A DNA stretch of 64,000 nt, taken from assembly GCA_003254885.1 (NCBI GenBank), contig QANT01008783.1, positions 1-64,000 on the forward strand, given 5' to 3'. The translations under genes were made by a program, and so were the position numbers. Position 1 is the first letter of the stretch, and the number at the start of each line of letters is the position of its first letter. Source of the DNA: Purshia tridentata. Lineage: Eukaryota; Streptophyta; Magnoliopsida; Rosales; Rosaceae. Of the stretch, positions 1 through 10,207 are shown piece by piece. The notes beneath the pieces are model-generated. The model saw nothing but the letters and a program-made list of their open reading frames with translations. It was not told where the DNA came from and ran no database searches.

Positions 1-153
1 AGATTTACAGCTTGATTTTATAAACGTGTTTTACAATAGTTTCATTAAATTATTTTATATTCATGGCTCACAGTTTCAGAGAAAAAGGGCCCACAGGAAA
101 CGGTTGTCAGTTTTCAGCGGTTTAGGCACGTGCCCGAGGGTCGGGGCGTGTCA
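1..153 (+). mobile_element. 3' end of a chromovirus-like LTR (family 1)
   Basis: These bases match the last ~150 bp of the long LTRs that end at 5180 and 9319. They share the 'catggctcacagtttcag' stretch and the terminal GGTCGGGGCGTGTCA. The copy continues to the left of the window, so its type (solo LTR or full element) cannot be told. It is a fossil fragment of a Ty3/gypsy LTR of the TGTAACACCCCG...GGGGCGTGTCA kind. Confidence 0.85.
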
Positions 154-611
154 CATGATGCATTTGTTTTTATTACAATTTTTTGGCTGATGAAGGGATC
201 AAATGGTGTACTTCTTTTGTTGTTAGATTGAGGATTAGAAACATGACTATTTTTTTTCAATTGCCTAGCTTTTTTGCATTAATTGTTACTTCATTCTTCT
301 TAAGCTAGGACGTTGCATACTATAAATTTGATGGTTCTCATGCATTGTCAACATTCTAATGTTATAATTTGTAAACGCATTAACCATGTTCTGAAAAAAA
401 TGCATGGGCCAAAAAAATGCAATCATTGGCTAGACATCTTCAGAGAAGAAACATGTATTTATTTGGATCCTTTTTATGATAGTTTCCTTTAAGGTCTTGT
501 AGGTTATTTATTATTGTTAATTATTGCATAAAGAATTAGGGTGATTTAATTATAAGGTACTGATCATTGAAAAAATTAACCAAAAGCACTCAAACACAAT
601 AATTACTTATA

Positions 612-745
612 GCTCACTTTTAATTTAATTTTTAGATAACATAACTCACTTACAACTACAAATTTAATTTCTAGGTAATATCAACTCACTTACAACTACA
701 AATTTAATTTCTAAGTAACACAACCCACCCACAATCACAGATTTA
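612..745 (+). repeat. ~40-bp tandem repeat, about three copies
   Basis: The unit 'actcacttacaactacaaa' plus 'tttaatttctaggtaa' recurs about every 40 bp. The two central copies are nearly identical and the flanking copies are degenerate. It is a local minisatellite with no link to the large satellite further right. Confidence 0.75.
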
Positions 746-1644
746 CTTATCACAGAGGCACCATTTCATGAGCATGACCCAAACTTTTTGTTCCCTTTTC
801 TTTTTCTTAATCAGAGTATGTGTCACCCATCAAAATGGCACGTGCTATACACGGAGGACTATCACACATGAGATATATATCTATATATATCTCAGTAAAT
901 TACAGATACAATGAATAGAATATTTATCGAAATATTTACTGACAACTTTGGTATCAATGACTTCAAATTGTTAAAGAGCATGCAAGTAGAAATATGATTT
1001 TTTATAAAGATTAAAGAATGATATCTATTTAGATAGTGGGAAAACAAGTGGACCCAGAAAAAGAAAATGTGGGCATGCAGAAACCCAATTCCTAAGAAAT
1101 TGTGTTAATATTTAATACATCTTGAAGGGGAACCAACTCATTATGTCTCTCATAATGTCTACAACATTGGACTGAGATGGTCCCTTAGAAAGAAAGAGAG
1201 ATTGGATCATTGGATGAGATGGGAATAGCTGCAAGTGTGTTTAAGGCCTTACGAGTTATATATAGAAGCTAGAGCTTGTGATTTTGATGTACAAGCAGTG
1301 TGTTTATATCTCATATATATTTTTACTGACATAGAGTAAGGATATTATTGGGAGTACAAACTGTTATGTATCAAATCACACTTGTTTTCTATGATACACA
1401 AAAAGAGGAAAGATGAATTCAAGTAAAAGAAATAGATGATGGCAATTGGCAACAACTTGTCCTTTGGAATTTATCTTTTTATGTGACAGAGTAGCCTTTA
1501 CTTTACCACAGCTTCTGCAACATTTTTTTCATAAGGATATATATATAAAAGGTGTGGGTACTGTTGACTAACCAGTTGCAAAATGGTTAGGCTGTGTAAT
1601 AAGGAGGAAGGTTGGTGGTACCTTGTTACCAGCAATTTCTAAAG

Positions 1645-1668
1645 GTATATATATATATATATATATAT
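1645..1668. repeat. (TA)n microsatellite
   Basis: An uninterrupted TA dinucleotide run of about 12 units, followed shortly by a second short ATATATAT run near 1710. Confidence 0.9.
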
Positions 1669-1760
1669 TGATGTATGGACTAACATTAACACCACTGCCT
1701 TGTGTATCAATATATATATGGAAAATTGAAAGATTAAAGGAGGGCAAAAAAGTAAATAAC

Positions 1761-4700
1761 TGACAGGACCCTCCCCGAATTCCACCTTGGAATTCGGAGT
1801 GATCCTGCGGGAATCCAATATCAAGGAAAATTCTACCGAAAATTCGGCAGAACCTCCCCTGAAATTGGGCTAACCCTTTTCTCCACGAGACCTGCAAATA
1901 CACTTCTAAGCATTCACAGCTCCTCTACCACAAACAAAAGGGGTCTCCGACCCAACAATTTCAATCCAATTGATTAAGTATTCAAGAGTTATTAAGGTTG
2001 TCTACACAATTTCGCTAAGAAAAATAAGGTTTACAAACATAACTAAGTGCCTACAAAAATTTACTAAGCTCGCTAGATTTTCCTCGACGTCTTTGGCCCG
2101 ACCGCTTCACTGCTACCACCTGGGGGAAATTTAAAACAACAAAAAGAGATAAACTAATGAGACGACTCAGTGAGTGGACGGAGATAAAAGTGTTTCTGTA
2201 ACACCCCGCACTTTCCAAAGTGGTTTTGAAAAGCTTTTTAAAAGTTTTCGGGATTTTATCTGGAAAGTAAAGCGTTTTGGAGGTTTTTAGAATTTTAAAG
2301 TTTGACTTTTAAAAGAGGGCAAAAGTTGACTTTTTGTTCGGGAGGTCTTTTCGCGTTGACTTTGGGTTCGTTGGAAAGGTCTCGTTCTCACGAGTTTGTA
2401 GACACGTAGCACGCGTCGAACGGAGCTACGGTTTGAAAGTTACGGACGTGTGAAGAGAGGGGCAAGTTGGTAATTTTGGAAAAGTTGGTTTTTAAAAATG
2501 GCACAGAACCCCAGAAATCACAGCATTTTCTCTCTCCTCCCTCCCGAAAATTCTCTGCCTTTCGCGATTCTCTCTCCCAGCCGCGCCTTTCGCCGGCGCG
2601 TGGGGGCGCGTCCGGCGGTGGGCCGGCGAGGTCTTTAGCTTCCCGTGATCGGCTCGCCTCCCTCTTCCTTCCCATGGTGGCGGCTCGCCGTGAAACAGCC
2701 CGGAAAGTGGAGAATCGCGCGTGCACAGTCGGTGTGATCGGCGGCGATCTCGCCGTTTCCGGCGACGACGAGACCCAACAACCGCCCAGACCTTCTCCCC
2801 TCGTCGAGCCCAGCCTGTTGGTGGGGTCGATCGCGCCGTTGGACCGCCGTGGGCGGCGGATTGAGAGTGGGTGTGCCGCCGGCTTCCCGGCCTGATTTCT
2901 CTCTTTTCCGGCCACTTTTGGCCGTCGACCCAGGTTTGAGAATCGATCCCCTCGATCTCCTCTACGTGCCCATGTAATTTGTTTTAGCTAAACACGAGTT
3001 TCGTTTTTGACAGTTGACCGCCGTTGACCGCCCGTTGACCGTCGTGGGCTTCGCTGCGTGTGACGGTTCCAGCGGCTGTTTCCTTGGTTTTTGGCCTCGG
3101 GCCAACCACCCGAGCTTGTGGGTGAGCTTCTCGTACCTTTCGAGTGGTTACCGAGGGTCGGGTAGCCACCGTGCGTGGTGGTTCCCGCCCGGTTTCGTGT
3201 TTGTTGGACTTGTTTGTGAAATTCTGGTTTATTTCTTGGACTGTCTGGTCTTAACAGGTGCGCTTGGCTTGGGAATTGGTATTCCCGATGCTGTTATGCT
3301 GCCGGATTTTAGAATCCGAGCAAAGGAGCCACGAAGGACACGAAGGGTAGTTTAGTCTTTTCGCGTGGTCACGGTGAGTGAACCTAAGACTCTTTAAATT
3401 CTCAGTTTAATTTAGTTACTTGGTTGCTGGTGTGTTGTTTGTTTTGGTTGCGGGTTATTAGTTAAGAGGGGTACGGAAATTAGGAATGGAATTTCCGAGT
3501 ATTTAAAGGATTGATTGAGGACTAAGTAAGGATCAGTGGTGGTGTTTGAGGATTAATGAATTCAGGTGGAGATTTTGATTAGGATTGGGATTCCCGGGGG
3601 TTTTAAAGTTATGGCTTTTTAAGGTGATTTAGTATGGATTTGGTTTTGGAAACTGATTTGAGAATTCAGTTTATTCTACGATAAAATTAAAGATTTGATT
3701 TTACTTATCCGTTTTTGATGACGTTGATTCTTTAAGAAATGATTTAATATTAAGTTCGAGTTTTGATTTCGATGGATTTTCTGATTATATCCAAAAAGGT
3801 TTTGAAAATGGTTTTCGGTGATTTGAAATGGAAATATCATTTTCGGATTGGTACGGTTTTCAAAACACCCAGTTGGTACTCGTTCAGCTTCTCAGGTTAC
3901 ACAGGTCTTTGGGACCCATCACGGCACACACATAGGCTTTGGGCCGTGTGTCGGGATGCCTTGCCCTTTGGGGGCGGCCCTGCGTGCACGTACGGCAGTT
4001 GTTGGCCCTGCATGTGTATGACAGACCCTGGCTCTGCACATGTACGGCAGGATATTGGCCCTGCATGCGTATGGCAGGTCCTAGGCCCTGCGCATGTACG
4101 GCAGGATTATGGGCCCTGCATGCGTACGGCAGGTTGTGAGCCCTGCGCATGTACGGCAGGCTAGCTGGATGCGGATTGGGTGATGGTTTTACGCATCTTG
4201 TCAGTTTACAGTTGTTCTTGCGAATTATAGATTTCAGTTCATAATTGCTATTTTGGGAAATTGTTTAGTTTTATTGATTTATCAGAGTTTTCAGTTATTG
4301 TTTTATAAATTGAGACTTGATCAGCTTTATTGTTTTCTAAACGAGTTTGCAAAATGGATTTCAAATGCGGATTTCTACAAAGAGTTTTCAGTGGATTTAT
4401 AAAATGTTTTAAAGCTGGGGAATCTCAAAAAGGGTAACAGTGAGGTTGAGAAACCTTGGTTTAAAGGTCTAGATGAGAGTTAATTACCGGGGTTTGAGTA
4501 ATACAGGCCATTTGAGATTTAAGGGTAGGTAAAAGGTTACGGAATATTAATTATTTTTAATTGAGGATTTAGTAGGTTCTAAAGGTTATTGAGAACAGTG
4601 GAAGGATTAATTGAGGTTTAAGTTGGTTCAGAATGGATATCGAGGTGATCTTTCAGTTAGAGGTTAAACTGAGGATCTTTGAGGGATTAAGAATTTCAGT

Positions 4701-5350
4701 GGAATTTGATCGGTTTAGAGGATTTGGTGATCAAGTTAAGGTTTACGACTTGTGACTTATGGTTTGTTCGTGCGTGAGGCGTTAAAGTGGTTTGTGATTA
4801 ATCATATTTATTGAATTATTAACTTGAGGTTTTCGTTTAGATTTCACTCACACGGGCTCTAGTGAGCTTACCGGGTTTGTGTTTAAACCCGGTGCACCTG
4901 TGGTTGGGTGCAGGGTTTGGTTTTGCAGGCTTGCAGGCTGAGGTGGCAGTGGAGAGAAGACGAGGCAGTGGGACCAGCAACAGTTTCTGAAAGTTATGTA
5001 CAGTTTGATTTTTTATGTAAACGTTTTACAGCTTATTTTTATAAACGTGCTTTTGTAAAGTTACAGTTATTTCAGTAAATTATTTTACATTCATGGCTCA
5101 CAGTTTCAGAAAAAGGGCCCACAAGGAACAGTTTTCAGGTTTAGCAGTTTAGGCACGTGCCCGAGGGTCGGGGCGTGTCAGTTTCAACTTAGGTTATAGC
5201 ACAATTCATGTATTAAAGAGAAAAAATACCCAAAATAAGTTAATATCAAAACCCCACATTTCTCTTTGAAAATCCCCCAGTTTTAAAATTCTTTTTCTTT
5301 CTAAAACGATTTCGTACAGCTTTCGCATCAATGTAATAATAGAAAAGAAT
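1761..5350 (-). mobile_element. Family-2 LTR fragment, split by a solo LTR
   Basis: The sequence from 'tgacaggaccctccccgaa' onward matches the family-2 LTRs at 37359, 41428 and 19358, including the 'cctcgacgtctttggc' and 'ctcagtgagtgg' blocks. It resumes after the solo LTR at 5181 with the 'cacatttctctttgaaaatcccc' type block. On the minus strand this is the terminal portion of a Ty3/gypsy LTR. It is a broken fossil fragment. The right edge near 5350 is approximate, where family-1 internal sequence takes over. Confidence 0.75.
2197..5180 (+). mobile_element. Solo LTR, chromovirus-like family 1
   Basis: The LTR is about 2.98 kb, starts TGTAACACCCCGCAC and ends GGGGCGTGTCA. It is flanked by the perfect 5-bp target-site duplication GTTTC (2192-2196 and 5181-5185). 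The same family-2 LTR continues on both sides, so this is a solo LTR inserted into an older LTR. Inside are a GC- and CpG-rich block (about 2550-3200), a ~31-bp minisatellite of 'ccctgc...gtacggcagg' units (about 3990-4165), and a hairpin cluster near 4860-4920. Lineage (Tekay/Del-like chromovirus) is inferred from the long TGTAACACCCC-type LTR and the polypurine context of the sister copy at 6344. Confidence 0.9.
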
Positions 5351-6343
5351 TTTCTTTGAGCGATCCCACACCGCCCGGAGCTGGAAAGGTGAAGTTACAG
5401 AGGAAAGCCAGTTAGAAAGAAAAACAGTTTGGAAAAACTCCAGTTTCAGTAAAACAAGTTTGAGAAAAGATTTAAATTTCCAAAGTATTTTCAGAAAAAT
5501 GTTTTGGATGTGAGCCATGAAAGGGTTTGAGAAACTTTTAGATGTGTCCCTCGCACTGCCATCGTCTCTCCTGCTCCTCAGCAAGCTTCGAAAAGTTGGA
5601 AGTTAGTTAAGGGAAGTTGACAGTTGGTAAGGTTGTTCAGTGAGAACAGAGTTAGTTTGGTTAAGGTTTAGAAAGGAGAACTTAGTGAGTTGAACAGTTT
5701 CACCCTAGTGACTTAGCTTACGAGGTAGCAGAGTTACCGAGGAAGTAACTAGGTGGGACCTAGACTGTTGTTTTTACGGACGTTCAGGGTTGTACTTTGG
5801 TGCTTTTTCTCGAGTTTTGGGTTACTTTTGACCAGTTGGCTCGTCGGTTGTTGACTTTAAACGTTGTTCAGAGTTGCGCAGCGGAAGCGTGGTGGAAGTT
5901 TAGAAAANAAAGCGTGGTGGAAGTTCAGGAAAAGCAGACTCAGGTATTGGCAAAAATTGTGGCAAGGCAGGCTACCCAAAGGCAGTGAAGACCTTGTGGG
6001 TCGTACTCGAAGGTTTCAGAGTTCAGTTGCAAGAAGAACGCGACAGGCTCGTTGCCGCTAGTTCTTTAGTTAAGGCTTATTTGGTTGCTTGCTTGCTTGT
6101 TTGTGTTTGTGCTCAGTTTGTTTTTCAGAAAGCTTTGAAAAGCAGTTTCAGTTTAGGAAAAGGGGATTTCAGTTTTGAAAAAGGTTTCGGTTTTTTTTAA
6201 AAGAAAAAGTTTGAAAGAGTTTTCAGTTTGGACTTGTGCGTTGTACTTGCTTGTGCTTGTTTGCTGGTGACTGTGAGAAGTCACTCCTCTTGTTACTTTC
6301 CTTTGGGAATTTCGAGGACGAAATTCTTTTAAGGGGGGTAGAT
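5351..6343 (+). mobile_element. 3' internal remnant of a chromovirus-like element
   Basis: This ~1 kb precedes a full family-1 LTR. It contains 'tttcgaggacgaaattc', a sequence typical just upstream of the 3' LTR of plant chromoviruses, and the polypurine tract AAGGGGGGTAGAT (6331-6343). It holds no convincing coding domain. A single N at 5908 sits between two near-identical ~25-bp copies. Broken fossil. Confidence 0.7.
6331..6343 (+). other. Polypurine tract of the family-1 element
   Basis: AAGGGGGGTAGAT lies directly against the LTR start TGTAACACC. This is the primer site for plus-strand synthesis in LTR retrotransposons and fixes the orientation of the element as plus. Confidence 0.8.
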
Positions 6344-9319
6344 TGTAACACCCCGCACTTTTCAATTTGGTTTTGAAAAGCTTTTTAAAGGTTTTCGGAA
6401 TTTTAATTTGGAAAGTAAAACGTTTTGGAGGTTTTCAAATTTTAAAGTTTGACTTTTAAAAGGGAGAAAAAGTTGACTTTTTGTTCTGGAGGTCTTTTCG
6501 TGTTGACCTTGGGTCCGTTAGGGAGGTCTCGTCCTCACGAGTTCGTAGACACGTAGCACGCGTCGAACGGAGCTACGGTTTGAAAGTTACGGACGTGTGA
6601 AGAGAAGGACACATTGGTAATTTTAGAAAAGTTGGATTTAAAAAGGGGCACAGAACCCCAGAAATCTGAGTTTCTCTCTCCTCTCCCGATGGTTCTCTCC
6701 CTCTCTCGCGCGACACAGCCCAGCCGCGCCTTTCGCCGGTGCGTGGGGGCGCGTCCGGCGGCGGGCCGACGTGGTCCTCGGCTCGCCGTGCTCGCCGGCT
6801 TCCCCTCTTCCTTCCGGTGGTAGCGGTTTCCGGTGAAGCAGCCCAGAACTCGAAGAATCCGGTGGTGGCGGTTTCCGGTGAAGCAGCGCAGAACTCGAAG
6901 AATCGCAAGTGCACAGTCGGGGTGATCGGCGGCGATCTCGCCGTTTCCGGCGACGACGAGGCCCAGCGACCGCCCAGATCTTCTCCCCTCGTCGAGCCCA
7001 GCTTGTTGGTGGGGTCGATCACGCCGTTGGACCGCCGTGGGCGGCGGATTGGACGTGGGTGTGCCGCCGGCTTCCCGGCCTGATTTCCCCCTTTTCCGGC
7101 CACTTTTGGCCGTCGATCTAGGTTCGAGTTTTGATCCCCTCAATCTCCTCTACGTGCCCATGTAGTTTGTTTTAGCTAAACACGACTTTCGTTTTTGACA
7201 GTTGACCGCCCGTTGACCGCTGTGGGTTTCGCCGCGTGTGACGGTTCCAGCGGCTGTTTCCTTGGTTTTCGGCCTCGGGCCAACCACCCGAGCTTGTGGG
7301 TGAGTTGCCAGACCTTCCGCGTGGTTTACGAGGGTCGGGTAACCCCCGTGCATGGTGGGTCCCGCTGTTTCGGTTGTGTGTTGACTTGATTGTGACTTGT
7401 TGTGAATTCTGGTTTATATCTTGGACTGTCTGGTCTTAACAGGTACGCTCGGCTTGGGAATTGGTACCCCGATGTTGTTATGCTGCCGGATTTTAGAATG
7501 CGAGCAAAGGAGCCACGAAGGACACGGAGAGCAGTTTAGCCTTTTCGCGTGGTCGCGGTGAGTGAACCTAGGATCCTTTAACTCTCAGTTAGTTAGTTAC
7601 TTGGCTGTTTTGAATGCTTGGTCGTTTGGTTGTTGGTACTAGTTAAGAAGGGTACGAAATTAGGAATGGAATTTAAGTAAGGCTTTAGCGGGTTGTTGAG
7701 GACCGGTGAGTCCAGGTGGAGACTTTGGTTAGGATAGGGATTCTCAGGGGTTTTAAGATTATTGTTTTTCAAAGTGATTTAGTGTGGATTTCGGTTTTGG
7801 GAAACTGATTTTAAGAACTCAGTTTTTTCTTGGTTAAAGATAAAGATTTGATCTTATTGTCAGTTTTTGGAAACTTTGGTTCTTTCAGAAAAGATTTTAT
7901 TAGTTGTGGTTTGAAAAACTCAAAAGTGGATTTAAATTGCCGTATGAGTACCCAGCTACAGATAAGTTCAGTAAGGTCTTTGGGACCCATCGTGACACAC
8001 ACATAGGCTTTGGGCCGTGTGTTGCGGTGCCTCGCCCTTTGGGGGCAGCTCTGCGTGCACGTATGACAGTTATTTGCCCTGCCTGTACGATGCAGAATTC
8101 CGTACAGGTGTATGGCCAGTTAGCTTTGCCCTGCCTGCACGATGCAGAATTCCGTGCAGGTGTATGGCCAGTTAGATTTGCCCTGCTCGTACGATGCAGC
8201 ATTCCGTACGAGTGTATGTCTAGTTTTCCAGGGTACTTATATGATGGTATTTATTTATATTGTTTAACTTACAGTTGTTTTTTTTAGAATTATAGTTTCA
8301 GTTCTTAATGGATATTTTGATGTTTTTGAGAATTATAGTTTCAGTTCTTAATGGATCTTTTGAGAACTTGACTAATTTTATAGATTTATCGAAGTTTTCA
8401 GTTCTTGTTTTATAAATTGGGACTTTGATCAGCTTTATTGTTTCTAAAAGAGTTTGCAAAATAGATTTCAAACGCGGGTTTCTACAAAGAGTTTTCAGTG
8501 GATTTATAAAATGTTTTAAAACTGGGGAATCTCAAAAGGGTAACAGTGAGGTGTTGAGGAATTTGGAAATTAAAGGTTTAGGCAATGATCAATTACCGAG
8601 GGTTGAGTAACAAAGGTCTTTTGAGATTTATGGGTAAGAAAAAGGTTCGGAGTATCAGTGGTTGAATTGAGGATTTAACAGGTTCTAAAGGGTATTTGAG
8701 GATAGTGGAAGGATTAATTGAGGTTTAAATTGGTTCTGAATGGATATCTAGGATTCTAAGATTATTGGAGAATCTAGTGGGATTCTAAGTTAGTATCTTG
8801 TGGTGTAAATCGAGGTGATTTCCAGTTTAGAAGTTCAGTTGAGGATACTTTGAGAATTTCAGATGAGGACAGGGAATTGGTTGGTTTAGAGGATTGGATG
8901 ATCAGGTTAAGATTCATGATTGAGATTGGGGTTTGACTGTGCTTAAGGACTATGGTTATGATTTGTGATTGATTAATTTGAGGTTTTCGTTTAGATTTCA
9001 CTCATACGGGCTCTAGTGAGCTTACCGGGTTTGTGTGTAAACCCGGTGCACCTGTGGTTGGGTGCAGGGTTCGGTTTTGCAGGTTGAGCAAGCTGAGGAG
9101 GCAGTGGAGAGAAGACGAGGCAGTAGGACCAGCGGCAGTTTCAGAAAAACTTGTTTTACGGTTTTTCATTTGGTTTTATGTGGATGGTTATGTAAAATTT
9201 CAGTTGTGCTTTCATAAAGTATTTTACGTTCATGGCTCACAATTTCAGAAACAGGGCCCACATGGAACAGTTGTCAGTTTTCAGCAGTTAAGCACGTGCC
9301 CGAGGGTCGGGGCGTGTCA
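6344..9319 (+). mobile_element. 3' LTR of a broken chromovirus-like element (family 1)
   Basis: This ~2.98-kb LTR runs from TGTAACACCCCGCAC to GGGGCGTGTCA and is colinear with the copy at 2197-5180. Its variable middle (about 8070-8215) carries ~54-bp repeats built around CCTGTACG...CCGTACAGG inverted arms instead of the 31-bp units of the other copy. The flanking polypurine tract marks it as a 3' LTR. No matching 5' LTR with an intact body is present, so the element is broken. Confidence 0.88.
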
Positions 9320-9364
9320 TTGAGCAATAGTATCAGCTACACCTTTTTTAATCCACACCATATC

Positions 9365-9396
9365 TTAGGCACGTGCCCGAGGGTCGGGGCGTGTCA
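9365..9396 (+). repeat. Extra 32-bp copy of the LTR tail
   Basis: The last ~32 bp of the family-1 LTR (cacgtgcccgagggtcgggg core, then cgtgtca) occur a second time 45 bp after the LTR ends at 9319. This looks like the stub of another LTR. Confidence 0.85.
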
Positions 9397-10207
9397 TAAA
9401 CTTACAGCTAGGGCTATGATGAAGCCTTAATCATGCTACCTAATTTTTTTATGGATTGTTGAATTTCAATACATGTATGTTTATAAATCTTGGATCTTTG
9501 GTTAAATTGATTCTATTTGTGTGGCACTTTTGATTGATCACCTTAGGTTAAATGCATCTAGATTATGCTGTGAAATTAAATAAGCTTGAAAGGATCATAA
9601 TTTCAGTAGGCAACATGGAGATAGCCTAAGAACCTATCTTTGGGTGAAGGGATCATAGATTTGCACTGTGTACATTGTTTTGGATTGGTGGTCTATGTGT
9701 TTGACATCTTCATAGAACTTAATGACTCTTGCATGGGTGATTGCCTTAGTTTATCTAGGAACATGCACGTTAACTTGCTAGGATAGGCCTGATAAGCTCT
9801 TAGTACATGCATTAGGAAGGTATAACGCTAAAAGGAAATAGCCAAAACTTGTGGTAGTTAGACTTTATGAACATACATGTTATTGATTGGATGGACTCCA
9901 TAATGGAAGGTAGTGTGCTAGTGGTGTAATCTAAACCATAGTGCTTTCCTTATTTGGATTTTTGATTATTATCTTGCACGTTATTTTCATTAGTTTACAA
10001 AACCATTTTCAAACCCCTTGATTGTGTGTGTGAGTAGTGTTTGGTTTAATTCAAATTAGTTAGAGTGGTAATTTATACATCAACACTCTTCTCTGAGGGA
10101 TCGACCTCGTTATTTGCATGTCCTGCTACTTTGCGACTCGGGCACTTGCGAGTAAATTAGAGCTCTGATTTTAACACTTTATTTTTGCTCTAATAAAACA
10201 TACAACA
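9397..10207 (+). mobile_element. Athila-type LTR fragment, plus orientation
   Basis: The sequence matches, in inverse orientation, the LTRs at 29333-30916 and 46329-47894. Shared blocks include 'gagggatcgacctcg', 'ttgcgagtaaattag' and the terminal 'ctaataaaacatacaaca'. Satellite DNA begins immediately after the terminal ACA at 10207. It is a diverged LTR remnant with no body attached. Confidence 0.8.

Larger units (their letters stand above)
154..1760. other. AT-rich stretch without a recognised gene
   Basis: No coding exon or known transposon was recognised. The stretch is AT-rich, with a short tandem repeat, several TATATA runs and a TATA-like 'gttatatatagaag' near 1256 that could be a core promoter, but no convincing transcript follows. 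Small open frames at 1568-1903 lie across the LTR boundary and are not believed to be genes. Confidence 0.5.

Noticed and set aside
2388-2915. Long open frames in GC-rich LTR parts (2388-2915, 6535-7143, 21013-21546, 34127-34662, 38671-39186)
   Set aside because: They lie in homologous CpG-rich LTR blocks, are open on both strands at once, do not keep one frame between copies, and show no known domain. High GC explains the lack of stops.
3939-4164. Cys-rich repetitive peptides over the LTR minisatellite (also 37832-38228, 42046-42380)
   Set aside because: They are translations of the tandem repeat in any frame. The repeat differs between LTR copies and is non-coding.
5181-6343. 2197-9319 as one element with two LTRs
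   Set aside because: The first LTR has its own GTTTC duplication and lies inside a family-2 LTR that continues on both sides. The second LTR belongs to a different copy.
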